In this document: one piece after another, positions 38,765 through 47,910 of the stretch
Numbering within the stretch: the stretch's first letter is position 1
How the letters are laid out: each line of letters begins with the position of its first letter
Assembly (NCBI GenBank): GCA_902565895.1
Contig: CACFGV010000005.1
Span: 20,053 to 84,052, forward strand
Length of the DNA stretch: 64,000 nucleotides
Source of the DNA: K189A clade bacterium
GTDB lineage: Bacteria; Pseudomonadota; Gammaproteobacteria; Pseudomonadales; Azotimanducaceae
Reading direction: 5' to 3'
Program-made: the position numbers and the translations under genes
The notes under the pieces: model-generated
Told to the model about the DNA's origin: nothing
The model's input: the letters and a program-made list of their open reading frames with translations, nothing else
The model's database searches: none

Positions 38765-40142
38765 GATCAGAGTCCGAGTTAATGGGTTGCAGTGAAGCAT
38801 CTGGTGCTATGTGGGTCACACTCGCAGTTATCGCTCCCTTGGCCAATTGGGCCGTCACCTGGTCACCGACAGCCACATCTTTGGTGTTCTCGATAACCCT
38901 GCCGGTGGTATCGCTAACAATGGCGTAACCACGGGCCAAGGTGGGGAGTGGACTGACGCCCTCGAGCATACGGGCTAGATTGGCAAGTTTCGCTTGTTGT
39001 TGATCCAGTGTCTGCGTCCACTGTAGCCCGAGGGTACGTCCCAGCGCATGCAATTGTTGCTGCGCCAGCTTCAGCCTTTGACCTGGGCCCACAGCGCGCA
39101 GCCGCGAGTGGTTGTCGCTCACGCAGCGACGCTTGTCTGCCAGTATTTGCTGTGCGCCGGCGCCTAAACGACGTCGGTGATCGTCTAAACGTTGCCAGTT
39201 TTGCTGAATATGGGTTTTTGGACTGACCAGTTGCAGCGTCGTGTTGCGCAGTTGCAGGTGCTGCTGGCGCAGGGAGTATTGCATTAGATTACGTAACTGA
39301 CGGAACGTTGATTCGACAGTGTCCTGTAAGTCATCAGTATCCGGCACCATGATTTCAGCCGCGGCCGACGGTGTCGGTGCACGAACGTCAGCGACAAAAT
39401 CGGCAATGGTCACATCAATTTCATGGCCGATCGCTGAAACCACAGGGATCTCTAAGGCGTAGATCGCGCGCGCGACGGATTCCAAGTTAAAGCACCACAG
39501 ATCCTCCAAAGAGCCGCCGCCGCGAGTGACGAGGACAACATCAGGCGCCAAACGTTGTGCCTGGGCTAAGGCCTGTAAAATCTGCGGTTCAGCTTCAGCG
39601 CCTTGCACTGCGCTTGGGATCAGTGTGACGCGCAGACGTGGATAACGCCGCCGCCAGACCGCCAACACGTCGTGCAGTGCGGCACCGGACGCAGAGGACA
39701 CCACCACCGCGGAAGTGGGTTGTTGTGGCAGTGGTCGTTTGTGTTCAGTGGCGAACAGTCCTTCAGCGGCGAGTTTTAGCTTGAGCGCGTCGAAGGCCTG
39801 GCGTAACGCGCCTTCGCCAGCGGGTTCCATCTGCTCAACAATAATTTGAAAGTCGCCACGGCCTTCATACAAGCTGACTTTGCCGCGAATCAACACCTGT
39901 TGACCATCGCCGGGTTGCATCTGTACCGCGCGGTTGCGGTTAGCAAACATGGCGCAACGCACCTGAGCCTTGTCGTCTTTCAGGGTGAAATACCAATGGC
40001 CTGAGCGGGGTCTGGCAAAGTTCGACAGTTCGCCGCTGACCCAGACCTGGTTGAAGCGCTGTTCAATGGTCACTCGAGCTTGGCGGTTGAGTTGACTCAC
40101 CGTGACCACACTGCGTTGTTCTTGTTGAGATTTTTCTTGCAT
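38748..40142 (-). CDS. xseA: Exodeoxyribonuclease VII large subunit
   Basis: Catalytic subunit of exonuclease VII, which degrades single-stranded DNA. The 464-residue product has an N-terminal OB-fold (VTVSQLNRQARVTIEQRF and VWVSGELSNFARPRSGHWYF, residues 13-51), the catalytic domain with VVSSASGAALHDV near 147, VTRGGGSLEDLWCFN near 205-219 and GHEIDVTIADFVADVRAPTPSAAAE near 240, and a coiled-coil C-terminal half. The small subunit gene is not in the window. It is divergent from guaB across a 164-bp region. Confidence 0.96.
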   Translation of the reverse strand: MQEKSQQEQRSVVTVSQLNRQARVTIEQRFNQVWVSGELSNFARPRSGHWYFTLKDDKAQVRCAMFANRNRAVQMQPGDGQQVLIRGKVSLYEGRGDFQIIVEQMEPAGEGALRQAFDALKLKLAAEGLFATEHKRPLPQQPTSAVVVSSASGAALHDVLAVWRRRYPRLRVTLIPSAVQGAEAEPQILQALAQAQRLAPDVVLVTRGGGSLEDLWCFNLESVARAIYALEIPVVSAIGHEIDVTIADFVADVRAPTPSAAAEIMVPDTDDLQDTVESTFRQLRNLMQYSLRQQHLQLRNTTLQLVSPKTHIQQNWQRLDDHRRRLGAGAQQILADKRRCVSDNHSRLRAVGPGQRLKLAQQQLHALGRTLGLQWTQTLDQQQAKLANLARMLEGVSPLPTLARGYAIVSDTTGRVIENTKDVAVGDQVTAQLAKGAITASVTHIAPDASLQPINSDSDHDTNR

Positions 40143-40306
40143 GTCTGTTTCGCGCCAAGGCTGGCTAAAGTGTAGGCCTAACTAACGCCAAAGCCCACGA
40201 TAACACTACACAAGCGTCGGCAACTGATGTCTTGTCGGAGCTACGACGTGGCGACATTTACTTATCGTGACGGCGTCGCTAAACTCTTGCTTTTGCGGGG
40301 TCTTCA

Positions 40307-41779
40307 ATGTTGCGTATTGCCACCGACGCGCTCACCTTCGACGACGTTTTACTCCTGCCTGCTTACTCCCAAATCTTGCCATCAGAGGTGACACTTAGCT
40401 CCCAAGTGTCGCGCAACATCAAGGTCAACATACCCATGGTGTCATCCGCCATGGACACGGTGACAGAAGCAAGGCTTGCCATAGCCATAGCCCAAGAAGG
40501 CGGAATAGGCGTGGTACATAAAAACATGCATTTGGAACAGCAAGCCAAAGAGGTTCGAGCGGTAAAGAAGTTTGAATCAGGCATCATTCGTGATCCCGTC
40601 ACCATATCGCCAACGGCGTCCGTAGAGACGTTATTTAACCTTACACGTGACCATGGCATTTCAGGTGTTCCCGTTGTTGATGGCAACGAATTGGTCGGCA
40701 TCATCACCAGTCGTGACGTGCGTTTTGAACAGCGTACCGGGGTATCTGTGCGTGACATCATGACCCCACGAGAGCGTTTGGTGACCGCTCAGGAAGGCAC
40801 TGACTTTTCTGATATCCGCCAGCTGTTGCACGAGCATCGAATCGAGAAAGTGTTGCTTGTTGATGCTGAAGGCAAGCTCACCGGCATGGTCACCGTAAAG
40901 GACATTGCTAAAGCAGAAGCGTTCCCAATGGCGTGCAAAGATGAGCAGGGTCAATTACGGGTGGCTGCAAGTGTCGGCATTAGCGCTGATACCGATGACC
41001 GAGTGGCGGCTCTGGTGGATGCCGGTGTGGACTTAGTGGTTGTAGACACCGCCCATGGACACACTAAGGGTGTTTTGGATCGGATTAGCTGGATAAAACA
41101 AAAGTACCCAAATCTTGATGTCATGGGTGGCAATGTAGCCACGGCTGACGGCGCACGGGCACTTATTGATGCAGGCGCGGACAGCGTTAAAGTGGGAATA
41201 GGCCCTGGTTCCATTTGCACCACGCGCATTGTCGCGGGTATTGGTGTGCCACAAGTTACTGCGGTGGCCGCGGCTGCTGATGTTGGTGCAGAAGCCGGCG
41301 TACCGATCATTGCGGATGGGGGTATTCGTTATTCGGGGGACATTGCCAAGGCCATTGCCGCAGGTGCAAGTGCGGTGATGATTGGAAGTCTGCTGGCAGG
41401 TACCGATGAGGCACCTGGCGAAGTGGAGTTGTATCAGGGCCGAACTTATAAGTCCTACCGAGGTATGGGTTCTATGGGGGCAATGGCGCAATCCCACGGT
41501 TCCAGCGATCGTTACTTCCAGGAAAGCGATGGCGATTCGCGTAAATTAGTGCCGGAAGGAGTCGAAGGCCGGGTCGCTTATCGCGGGCCGGTCAGTCCAA
41601 TAGTGCATCAGCTTATGGGTGGCTTGAGAGCGTCTATGGGTTATACCGGTAGTGGCGATATCCAAACCATGCGCACAGTGCCAGAATTTGTGCAGGTCAG
41701 CGCCGCCAGTATGGCTGAGTCGCACGTGCACGATGTGGCAATCACCAAAGAAGCCCCTAACTATCCCAGTCCGCGATAG
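40307..41779 (+). CDS. guaB: Inosine-5'-monophosphate dehydrogenase
   Basis: Oxidises IMP to XMP, the first committed step to GMP. The 490-residue protein has a TIM barrel interrupted at about residues 93-205 by two CBS domains (MTPRERL lies between them), the catalytic loop [17 protein letters not shown] near 300-316 with the active Cys, and the flap segment [10 protein letters not shown] near 412. It begins the guaB-guaA operon; guaA starts 83 bp later. No operator was recognised in the upstream 164 bp. Confidence 0.98.
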   Translation: MLRIATDALTFDDVLLLPAYSQILPSEVTLSSQVSRNIKVNIPMVSSAMDTVTEARLAIAIAQEGGIGVVHKNMHLEQQAKEVRAVKKFESGIIRDPVTISPTASVETLFNLTRDHGISGVPVVDGNELVGIITSRDVRFEQRTGVSVRDIMTPRERLVTAQEGTDFSDIRQLLHEHRIEKVLLVDAEGKLTGMVTVKDIAKAEAFPMACKDEQGQLRVAASVGISADTDDRVAALVDAGVDLVVVDTAHGHTKGVLDRISWIKQKYPNLDVMGGNVATADGARALIDAGADSVKVGIGPGSICTTRIVAGIGVPQVTAVAAAADVGAEAGVPIIADGGIRYSGDIAKAIAAGASAVMIGSLLAGTDEAPGEVELYQGRTYKSYRGMGSMGAMAQSHGSSDRYFQESDGDSRKLVPEGVEGRVAYRGPVSPIVHQLMGGLRASMGYTGSGDIQTMRTVPEFVQVSAASMAESHVHDVAITKEAPNYPSPR

Positions 41780-41862
41780 GACCAGCGCAATTTTGGCTTG
41801 CGAGTAGCGTCTGAATTAGAGGGTACGGAGACAAGGCTGTCGTAATCTACAGCTGATATGAG

Positions 41863-43449
41863 ATGGCACAACAAAGCGACATTCATTCCCAACGATTGCT
41901 TATCGTAGACTTTGGTTCCCAGTACACTCAACTCATTGCCCGTCGGGTGCGCGAATGCGGGGTTTACTGTGAAATTTATCCGTTTGACATAAGCGCTGCG
42001 GCAGTCAACGAATTCGCGCCCCGGGGTGTCATTCTGTCTGGCGGCCCTGAAAGTGTTACGGGTGATGAAACGCCACGAATTGATCAGAGTATTTTTGCAT
42101 TGAATGTGCCGGTACTAGGCATCTGTTATGGCATGCAGGCTATGGCGCAACAGTTTGGTGGCCAGGTCAGTGGTTCGGATAAACGCGAGTTTGGCCACGC
42201 CCGTATTCAGGCAGAATCAAGCAGCTCGTTTATAGAGACCTTGCTTAAGGTGAGCGAGGGTTATGATGTGTGGATGAGCCATGGCGATAAAGTCACGGAG
42301 CTACCCCCGGGCTTCGTTTGTACCGCCAGTTCGGGTAGCGCGCCGATCGCTGCGATGGAAAACGCAGAAAAGCGGTTGTTTGGTGTGCAGTTTCACCCGG
42401 AGGTCACCCATACAAAAGCCGGTTTCGAGTTGCTGAGTGAGTTTGCGCATAACATCTGTGGCTGTGACGGTACGTGGACAGCGGCAAATATAGTTGAAGA
42501 CGCCATTGCGCGAGTCCGAGAACAGGTAGGTAGCGATAAAGTTGTATTGGGCCTGTCTGGCGGTGTGGACTCTTCGGTAGTAGCGGCATTGCTGGCGCGC
42601 GCAATCGGCCCCCAACTGACCTGTATATTTGTTGATAATGGGCTGTTGCGCAAAGACGAAAAAGGCGAAGTCGAGTCGGCGTTTAACATCGCAATTAACG
42701 ACGGTGATATGCCGCCGTTGGATATTTTGACCATTGACGCAGAAGAAGAGTTTTTGGGCAATCTCCAAGGCATGGACGACCCAGAAGCCAAGCGTAAGGT
42801 CATAGGCAGTACGTTTATAGAGGTCTTTGACCGTGAGGCAAAGCGTCTTGAAGGTGTTAAGTGGTTGGCCCAAGGCACCATCTACCCAGACGTCATAGAA
42901 TCCGCAGCCTCAAAGTACGGCAAAGCCCATGTCATTAAATCGCACCATAATGTTGGTGGCCTGCCAGAGCGCATGGCCATGCAATTAGTAGAGCCACTGC
43001 GGGAATTGTTTAAGGATGAGGTGCGCAAAATAGGGCTGCATCTTGGTTTGCCAGAGTCATTGATAATGCGGCACCCATTCCCAGGCCCAGGCCTAGGCGT
43101 ACGTATTCTGGGACAGATCCAAAAAGACTACGCCGATGTGCTACGCGAGGCCGACGCGATTTTCATCGAAGAACTACGTCGAGCAGATCTTTATCGTCAG
43201 GTATCTCAGGCTTTTGCAGTCTATCTGCCGGTTAAATCCGTTGGGGTTGTTGGCGATGCACGACGTTACGAGCACGTGATCGCGCTGCGCGCGGTAGAAA
43301 CCATAGACTTTATGACCGCACGCTGGGCGCATTTGCCTTATGAGTTTATCGAACATGTTTCTAACCGTATCATCAACGAAATCGCCGCCGTATCAAGGGT
43401 GGTATACGACGTATCCAGCAAGCCGCCGGCAACGATTGAGTGGGAGTAG
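41863..43449 (+). CDS. guaA: GMP synthase (glutamine-hydrolysing)
   Basis: Converts XMP to GMP using glutamine. The 528-residue product has a class I amidotransferase domain with [12 protein letters not shown] (nucleophile Cys near residue 88) and the catalytic HPEVTHT near 186, an ATP pyrophosphatase domain with the PP-loop [11 protein letters not shown] near 232-242, and a C-terminal dimerisation domain ending PPATIEWE. The final codons ATTGAGTGGGAG plus the stop form the insertion site of the mobile elements that follow; the coding sequence remains intact, because the element brings an identical end. Confidence 0.98.
   Translation: MAQQSDIHSQRLLIVDFGSQYTQLIARRVRECGVYCEIYPFDISAAAVNEFAPRGVILSGGPESVTGDETPRIDQSIFALNVPVLGICYGMQAMAQQFGGQVSGSDKREFGHARIQAESSSSFIETLLKVSEGYDVWMSHGDKVTELPPGFVCTASSGSAPIAAMENAEKRLFGVQFHPEVTHTKAGFELLSEFAHNICGCDGTWTAANIVEDAIARVREQVGSDKVVLGLSGGVDSSVVAALLARAIGPQLTCIFVDNGLLRKDEKGEVESAFNIAINDGDMPPLDILTIDAEEEFLGNLQGMDDPEAKRKVIGSTFIEVFDREAKRLEGVKWLAQGTIYPDVIESAASKYGKAHVIKSHHNVGGLPERMAMQLVEPLRELFKDEVRKIGLHLGLPESLIMRHPFPGPGLGVRILGQIQKDYADVLREADAIFIEELRRADLYRQVSQAFAVYLPVKSVGVVGDARRYEHVIALRAVETIDFMTARWAHLPYEFIEHVSNRIINEIAAVSRVVYDVSSKPPATIEWE
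43435..43449. other. Attachment site attL of element 1 (guaA 3' end)
   Basis: ATTGAGTGGGAGTAG, the last codons and stop of guaA. The 14-bp core ATTGAGTGGGAGTA recurs at 59960 and 63429 in the same orientation, with an integrase gene just inside each of the first two copies. Use of the guaA 3' end as a target by tyrosine integrases is known from other genomic islands. Confidence 0.9.
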
Positions 43450-43460
43450 AAGGGTAGGCG

Positions 43461-43486
43461 CAAAGCCCCATTCTATAAGGGTTTTG
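43461..43486 (+). terminator. Possible terminator-like hairpin after guaA
   Basis: CAAAGCCC (43461-43468) can pair with GGGTTTTG (43479-43486; one G-T) around a 10-nt loop, 11 bp after the guaA stop. The T-run is inside the stem and short, so termination may be weak. The hairpin is element DNA, not the original guaA flank. Confidence 0.35.
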
Positions 43487-43488
43487 TA

Positions 43489-43561
43489 GTTACAAACTCG
43501 TTACAAACTTCCGCTACAGACTCCATTCCTACGTTCGCAGTTACAAGAATTCCTACAAACT
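43489..43561. repeat. Arm-type integrase site candidates, left end of element 1
   Basis: GTTACAAACT occurs at 43489-43498 and again at 43500-43509 (11 bp apart, about one helical turn), followed by variants GTTACAAGA at 43540 and CTACAAACT at 43553-43561. Matching sites occur near the right end (GTTTGTAAC at 59806, GTTACAAAC at 59897). Short direct repeats flanking both ends of an integrase-bearing element are typical of arm-type binding sites. Confidence 0.6.
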
Positions 43562-43585
43562 AGCTCGTCTGTTGCGATTCATAAT

Positions 43586-43626
43586 GGTATCAAGTTAAAC
43601 TGCTATCACTATATGAACGTGATACC
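43586..43626. promoter_or_regulatory. 41-bp bipartite site upstream of the element 1 integrase
   Basis: Begins GGTATCAAGTT and ends GTGATACC, 41 bp overall and 53 bp before the integrase ATG. Read on the minus strand it matches two 41-bp sites at 50048-50088 and 50149-50189: all have GGTATCA at one end, AACTTGATACC at the other, and a shared TCA...TAG middle. Probably an operator or a binding site for a core protein. Confidence 0.7.
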
Positions 43627-43679
43627 CATAATTTGGACTGTATCCTTAAAGTTCCAAAGAAACTTTAAGAGGGCAGATT

Positions 43680-45026
43680 ATGAGAACAGTGAATTTGAGA
43701 GTTGTGGTAGACAACACGCAGAAAGAGTTTGATGAGAAGAACAAGTGGGTTGTCACAAGACACGATATTTTTGGTGGACGAGCAGAAATCCATCAAACAG
43801 TTACAAGCGGTGGCTTTTGGCACTTTAGGATGTGGGTGGCAGAAGAAAGGAAGTATGTAAGGAAGTCGTTAAGAACGAAGCATTTGGACACAGCGATGCT
43901 CAGAGCAGAGGATGAGTATCACAACATTAAAAGTCAGTTAAAGAACAGCAAAGCAATCTTCTCACCCACACTCACCAAAGCAGTTGAGCAGTATTTGGAG
44001 TTTAGAAAGAAGGATGTTGAGAGAGGAGCGATTGTTCCGAACAGACTGTCCACTATCAAAACAATGCTTCACACGTTTTTGCGATATGTAGGTAGTAACG
44101 CTACATCCAAAAGCAGAGTGCTACGACTAAGTGATTTAGATAAGAAGTGCTTGTATGGCTATCAAAAGTGGCGACAGAGAGATGGCATAAAGAATGTCAC
44201 TATCAGAAACGAGTTAGCGATATTCAACGCCTTATGTAAGTTTTGTTTTGAAGAAGGGCTACACGACACCGCGTATTGGAACTACCCAACAATTACAACG
44301 AGGGGTGTTGAAGTCGACGAGTTGCGAAGGGCAACTTACACAGACGACGAATACAAGCGAGTTACCAAAGCACTGCGACTCTACACATCTAAGAAGTTAG
44401 CAACAGCACAAAGACTCGATGCTACTGATGTGTTCATTAGGCAAGTAATCAGACACTACTTTTTGATTGGTGCGAACACGATGATGCGTGTTGGTGAACT
44501 CAAACAACTCACTTGGAACAACGTTGAGACTTTTAACAGCAATGGACAGAGACTTGCTCGTATAACTGTGAGAGCAGAGACAAGCAAAGTCAGAAAGAGC
44601 AGAGTGATAGTTGTTAGAGGTGGCGAACACTTTGACAGATTGAAGAAACTTACAGAGGAATTCTTCACTGCCGATGCTACACGCCCACAACTCTTCAACG
44701 TCATTGAGTTTGATATCGACAGCCTAAATGTCTTTTGTGGTGAGAAATCAACACCAATCACAGCAGACACGATGTATTGGCATTATCCACAAGTGATGAA
44801 GTTGGCGAAGATTGACGATTGGAAAGAACGAAATCTGACTTACTACTCGCTTAGACACTTTGGCATCACTAAGCGACTACAAGCGAATGTGAATCCACTG
44901 ACACTTTCAAAAGTGTGTGGCACAAGTCTGAAGCATCTAACAGAAACCTATTACCACGCTGATGAGACAGAGATGTTGCGAGGTGCGTTAGAGCGATACG
45001 AAGGGGACATAACAGAAGCAATCTAA
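43680..45026 (+). CDS. int: Tyrosine recombinase/integrase of element 1
   Basis: A 448-residue site-specific recombinase that should integrate and excise the element at the guaA 3' end. The N-terminal region (about 40-110) resembles an arm-binding domain, followed by a SAM-like core-binding domain (about 95-200) and the catalytic domain from about 215. Visible catalytic residues: Arg270 in TMMRVGE, Lys303 in ETSKVRKS, Arg392 in YSLRHFG (with Tyr in place of the usual His three positions before), His419 in SLKHLTE and the Tyr nucleophile at 424 or 425 in ETYYHAD. The start follows GAGGGCAGATT. A degraded homologue lies in element 2 at 60191. Confidence 0.92.
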   Translation: MRTVNLRVVVDNTQKEFDEKNKWVVTRHDIFGGRAEIHQTVTSGGFWHFRMWVAEERKYVRKSLRTKHLDTAMLRAEDEYHNIKSQLKNSKAIFSPTLTKAVEQYLEFRKKDVERGAIVPNRLSTIKTMLHTFLRYVGSNATSKSRVLRLSDLDKKCLYGYQKWRQRDGIKNVTIRNELAIFNALCKFCFEEGLHDTAYWNYPTITTRGVEVDELRRATYTDDEYKRVTKALRLYTSKKLATAQRLDATDVFIRQVIRHYFLIGANTMMRVGELKQLTWNNVETFNSNGQRLARITVRAETSKVRKSRVIVVRGGEHFDRLKKLTEEFFTADATRPQLFNVIEFDIDSLNVFCGEKSTPITADTMYWHYPQVMKLAKIDDWKERNLTYYSLRHFGITKRLQANVNPLTLSKVCGTSLKHLTETYYHADETEMLRGALERYEGDITEAI

Positions 45027-45467
45027 TGGGTAAGAGCGGCAATATCGGCTAATTCAGCTAACGCATTAAAACCCTATATAACAGCTTGTTTCTGAGAGGG
45101 CATAAAACGACAGCATCAAAGCAATAACGTTGCTGTAAGACGCTGTAAGACGCTTAAAACCGCCCACACGCTCCCAAATCAGCCCATAATTTCTGCCGAA
45201 ATTATCAGAAGGGTGGGTAACCATTTATTGAATATTCAGAAAAATAGAGCAAAAAGGACGATGGCTGAGAGGGTGTAGATGACGAATTTTGAGAAAAATA
45301 CCGCTACACCCCACAGAAATTCAAAAATATTCTCAGCACCAAACTCAGAAATTAGGAATATTCCTAAAATAATTAGGAAAAATTCGAGCACTGAGCAGAA
45401 TAATTACTGAAAATTCCGATGGTGCTAAGTGTAATTTTCAATAAATTCGAATTAATTATCAATAAAT
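45027..45467. other. Dyad- and repeat-rich AT-rich gap in element 1
   Basis: This 441-bp gap lies between two convergent recombinase genes. It contains a tandem CTGTAAGACG pair (45133-45152), the inverted repeat ATAATTTC/GAAATTAT (45186-45205), GGGTGTAG/CTACACCC (45271-45311), the 16-bp palindrome TTAGGAATATTCCTAA (45352-45367) and two TCAATAAATTC direct repeats at 45438 and 45459. No open frame is convincing. Candidate replication origin, or a recombination or regulatory region for the second recombinase. Confidence 0.55.
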
Positions 45468-46043
45468 TCATACACTTACAGTGTTCACAGCGTTGAACAA
45501 CTTGCTTTCATCAACCTCTATGTATCGTTGAGTGGCACTCAGACTGCTGTGCCTCGCTAATTTCTGAATAATTGGCACAGCAATTCCGTTGTTAGCGAGT
45601 TGCGAGATGTATGTCCTACGCCCACTGTGGCTACTAGCTTGTTGAATGTTTGCTAAGTCATACAGCTGCCTAAACAAGTTCTGAATTGTTTGACTGCTAA
45701 ACGAACCCTTTTGTGTTCTCAGCAAAAATCCATCTCTGTGCTTAAGCAAGTGAGGGAATTTCGCTAAAAATCTTAGGATTTCCTTTTTTAGTTGCTTACT
45801 TACTACAACCGTCTGCCGTTTAGAGCCCTTTGTTTGCTCTGCGTTCAGCACTATCAAGTCCAAAACAGAGTTTTGCTCACTTACAACATTGCTCACACGC
45901 AAGTTGGCAATCTCACACGCTCTCATTCCACACAGAAAACTGAACATAACTATCAATCTGTTGCGTTCTGCGTAACGCGTCAGCTCACATACCTTTAGCA
46001 GATGCCTAATTTCTGCTTCGTTTAACACTTTTGCTTGTTTCAT
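45468..46043 (-). CDS. Minimal tyrosine recombinase
   Basis: A 191-residue protein consisting almost only of a tyrosine-recombinase catalytic domain. Catalytic residues are all visible: Arg41 (GMRACEIANL), Lys72 (QTKGSKR), His139 and Arg142 (SHSGRRT), His165 (ARHSSLS) and Tyr174 (TQRYIEV). The usual N-terminal core-binding domain is absent, as in some invertase-like or resolution recombinases. It has a strong AGAAGGAG ribosome site. Being convergent with the integrase and next to a repeat-rich gap, it may resolve multimers, invert DNA or help excision. It is XerC/D-like in sequence rather than like the element's own integrase. Confidence 0.88.
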   Translation of the reverse strand: MKQAKVLNEAEIRHLLKVCELTRYAERNRLIVMFSFLCGMRACEIANLRVSNVVSEQNSVLDLIVLNAEQTKGSKRQTVVVSKQLKKEILRFLAKFPHLLKHRDGFLLRTQKGSFSSQTIQNLFRQLYDLANIQQASSHSGRRTYISQLANNGIAVPIIQKLARHSSLSATQRYIEVDESKLFNAVNTVSV

Positions 46044-46149
46044 CTTTTTCTCTCCTTCTCACACCAATACTCACTTTTGACACCAACAAGAGTTTTTTCA
46101 GAAATTCCTTCCTTTCCTCGTTTGTCATCTCGTGTTCCTTTTTTGGCAT
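46006..46149 (-). CDS. Possible 47-residue leader ORF
   Basis: An open frame from ATG at 46149 to a stop at 46006 encodes 47 very basic and charged residues (starting MPKKEHEMTNEER). It overlaps the start of the minimal recombinase in another frame. There is no clear ribosome site. It might be a coupled leader peptide; it may equally be chance. Confidence 0.22.
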   Translation of the reverse strand: MPKKEHEMTNEERKEFLKKLLLVSKVSIGVRRREKDETSKSVKRSRN

Positions 46150-46297
46150 AAGCACTAAATGTGTTGTTTTGTGTTGCTAACAGTGTGTTTTCAAACTTTT
46201 CAAATTCCTACCGAAAAAGGCAGATTTCTTAAATCATTGTTTTTACTGAGGTTTTGAAGGAAATGTGTGCTTTTTGTAATTTCCAAATGTTTTTTCA

Positions 46298-46328
46298 GAT
46301 AAATAACTTTGAGCCTTACTTTCGTAAG
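46298..46328 (+). promoter_or_regulatory. Repeated motif 1: GATAAATAACTT plus short hairpin
   Basis: GATAAATAACTT (46298-46309) followed by CTTAC-TTTC-GTAAG (46315-46328). The same two elements recur before the Rep gene at 46895-46928 in reverse order. Probably shared control of the two genes, as promoter or regulator site. Confidence 0.45.
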
Positions 46329-46377
46329 AAATAGGGCATCTGAAGGAAAGAACAAAAGAAAGGAAAAGCCCAAAACA

Positions 46378-46872
46378 ATGCTTATGGGCGATTTGGAAGC
46401 AATGAGATTACACGAGATATACGAAGGAATTCAGTTCACAAACGTTATGGACGTTGCCGAACGCATTGTTGAACTGATGCGTAGCCGAAAGTTTGGAAAG
46501 CCGATGAGTGCCGCAGATTGGCAATGGCTGAAGCTCACGTGCGAGAACCAAAGTGTGCTGAGAAAACTCAACAGAGCGTGTAGCAGATACATCAGTTACA
46601 GCAAAGGTTGGAATGACATTGATAGCGAGTTTTTGAGAAGTGGCAGTTTGTGTGCTGAAGCCGTCAACTATCTGCGAGAGATAAAGCAAGACTTAGACGA
46701 CGAAGCAAAGACGGCAGTGCTACAAGCAACTGATGAAGTAATGAACAGCGAGGAAATGGCTGAGTTGGCAAAGCAACAAGCATACGTCGACTTACAGAAC
46801 AGTTACGAAGAGGCACAAACAGACAGTGCCAAAAGGGTGGGTGCTTTGGCTGATATGGCAGTAGACATCTAA
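46378..46872 (+). CDS. Hypothetical core protein upstream of Rep
   Basis: I do not recognise this protein. From ATG at 46378 it has 164 residues; a TTG at 46309 would extend it by 23 basic residues. It is predicted mostly helical, with DWQWLKLTCENQSVLRKLNRA near 70-90 and an acidic C-terminal half (EIKQDLDDEAKTAVLQATDE and similar). It precedes the HUH Rep gene by 58 bp and shares a repeated upstream motif with it, so the two are likely coregulated. A role in replication or copy control is inference only. Confidence 0.7.
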   Translation: MLMGDLEAMRLHEIYEGIQFTNVMDVAERIVELMRSRKFGKPMSAADWQWLKLTCENQSVLRKLNRACSRYISYSKGWNDIDSEFLRSGSLCAEAVNYLREIKQDLDDEAKTAVLQATDEVMNSEEMAELAKQQAYVDLQNSYEEAQTDSAKRVGALADMAVDI

Positions 46873-46894
46873 TTGCTCAAAACAAACCACTAAT

Positions 46895-46928
46895 CCTTAC
46901 TTTGTAAGGCTGAAACGATAAATAACTT
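46895..46928 (+). promoter_or_regulatory. Repeated motif 2: hairpin plus GATAAATAACTT before Rep
   Basis: CCTTAC-TTT-GTAAGG (46895-46909) then GATAAATAACTT (46917-46928), ending 2 bp before the Rep ATG. The position would put the motif over the ribosome-binding region, so it may control translation or leaderless transcription. See the first copy at 46298. Confidence 0.45.
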
Positions 46929-46930
46929 CT

Positions 46931-47443
46931 ATGAGCGAAGTGATATCGATAGAGCAGTTGATTGAGAACAAGCAAGCCGCTGCTTGTTTGGACTTTTTCA
47001 GCAAAGGCGATGACAACAGATGCGTTCACTACTTTGTGACTGCTCATCTCTCTAAGTCAAAGCAACAAGTGGCTGAACATCACATCAAGCATTTTAGGAA
47101 TGTGTTGGATAGGAAGGTGTTTGGTAGAGCGAAGAGGCTATACAAAGCTGTGTTCATAGAAGAGGGCACAAATGCTTTGAGTCGAAGTTACAACCAACGC
47201 CACTGTCACATGCTCATACAAAAACCAAAGCATCTAACAAAGGCACAATTTGAAAAACAGTTTAATGATTTATGGCAAGACATTTGTGGTAGCGACAACA
47301 TCAATTGGCAACGCATCACCAAAGATAGAGGTGGTGTTGGAGGGTTGATAGGTTACTGCCACAAAGAAGTGAAAAGTGGCATTAAGGCATTCGTAAAAGA
47401 ACTAAGTGATAACAGTTATCTTCAACAACATAGGCAAAACTAA
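46931..47443 (+). CDS. HUH endonuclease / rolling-circle Rep-like protein
   Basis: A compact 170-residue protein with the three motifs of HUH single-strand endonucleases in order: a beta-strand motif VHYFVTAHLS (residues 32-41), the metal-binding H-x-H in RHCHMLIQ (His91 and His93), and a catalytic helix GLIGYCHKEVK with Tyr142 and Lys145 three residues on. One Tyr implies a Y1 type. Known roles of such proteins are rolling-circle replication initiation, conjugation nicking and transposition; a Rep role is favoured because no transposon ends are seen and a nested hairpin lies 30 bp downstream. Helicase and primase domains are absent, so host functions would be needed. Confidence 0.78.
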   Translation: MSEVISIEQLIENKQAAACLDFFSKGDDNRCVHYFVTAHLSKSKQQVAEHHIKHFRNVLDRKVFGRAKRLYKAVFIEEGTNALSRSYNQRHCHMLIQKPKHLTKAQFEKQFNDLWQDICGSDNINWQRITKDRGGVGGLIGYCHKEVKSGIKAFVKELSDNSYLQQHRQN

Positions 47444-47473
47444 GGCACACACAACAAGACTGACATTATGGCT

Positions 47474-47523
47474 GATTGATTGGAGCAAATACGCAAAGCG
47501 AATGCTCCGTCACGCAATCAATC
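47474..47523. other. Nested hairpin, candidate nick site / double-strand origin
   Basis: GATTGATTG (47474-47482) pairs perfectly with CAATCAATC (47515-47523). Inside, GGAGCA (47482-47487) pairs with TGCTCC (47503-47508), enclosing CGCAAAGCG (47492-47500), itself a 3-bp stem. No T-run follows, so it is not a normal terminator. Its place 30 bp after a Y1 HUH Rep gene suggests a rolling-circle origin. Confidence 0.55.
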
Positions 47524-47622
47524 AACACATTCTTAGCACACCGTCACTGACTGAAGATGTCAGTAGAGTCTCTATTGTCTAGCACTACTATTTATCAGTA
47601 TTTGGACAATGGAGAGAACAAT

Positions 47623-47910
47623 ATGGTTATAGATAAGGTTTACGAAACACTTAAGGAATACGACAGAACACTGACTAAGGAACAGTTCGCTGTTCAGTAT
47701 TTGGGTAAGTGTGAGAGTTACTTGTATGTGATGAAGCACAGAAACAAAGAACCAAGTAACGACGCTCTACTGAACTGCTACATAGGGCTGAAGAGCTCAG
47801 CACAGCAGTTGGCAGAGAGTGGTTTCAAAAGCATCAACTACGAGAGCAACCTCAAGTTAGCGGACATGGTTTTTGATGTGATTGAGCAGAAGGTTACTGA
47901 GCGACTGTGA
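47623..47910 (+). CDS. Small helix-turn-helix-like protein (possibly DUF6626)
   Basis: A 95-residue protein from ATG at 47623, which follows GGAGAG; an upstream ATG at 47557 is less likely. The segment VYETLKEYDRTLTKEQFAVQYLGKCESYLYVMKHRNKEPSNDAL resembles, from memory, DUF6626 proteins and reads like a helix-turn-helix with a YLG..ESYL recognition-helix pattern. It may regulate core genes through the GGTATCA sites, but that is inference. It overlaps the zinc-finger gene by 4 bp (GTGA), so the two are translated together. Confidence 0.6.
   Translation: MVIDKVYETLKEYDRTLTKEQFAVQYLGKCESYLYVMKHRNKEPSNDALLNCYIGLKSSAQQLAESGFKSINYESNLKLADMVFDVIEQKVTERL

Noticed and set aside
45027..45467. CRISPR-like array
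   Set aside because: The repeats are short, few and not regularly spaced; no cas genes are present in the window.
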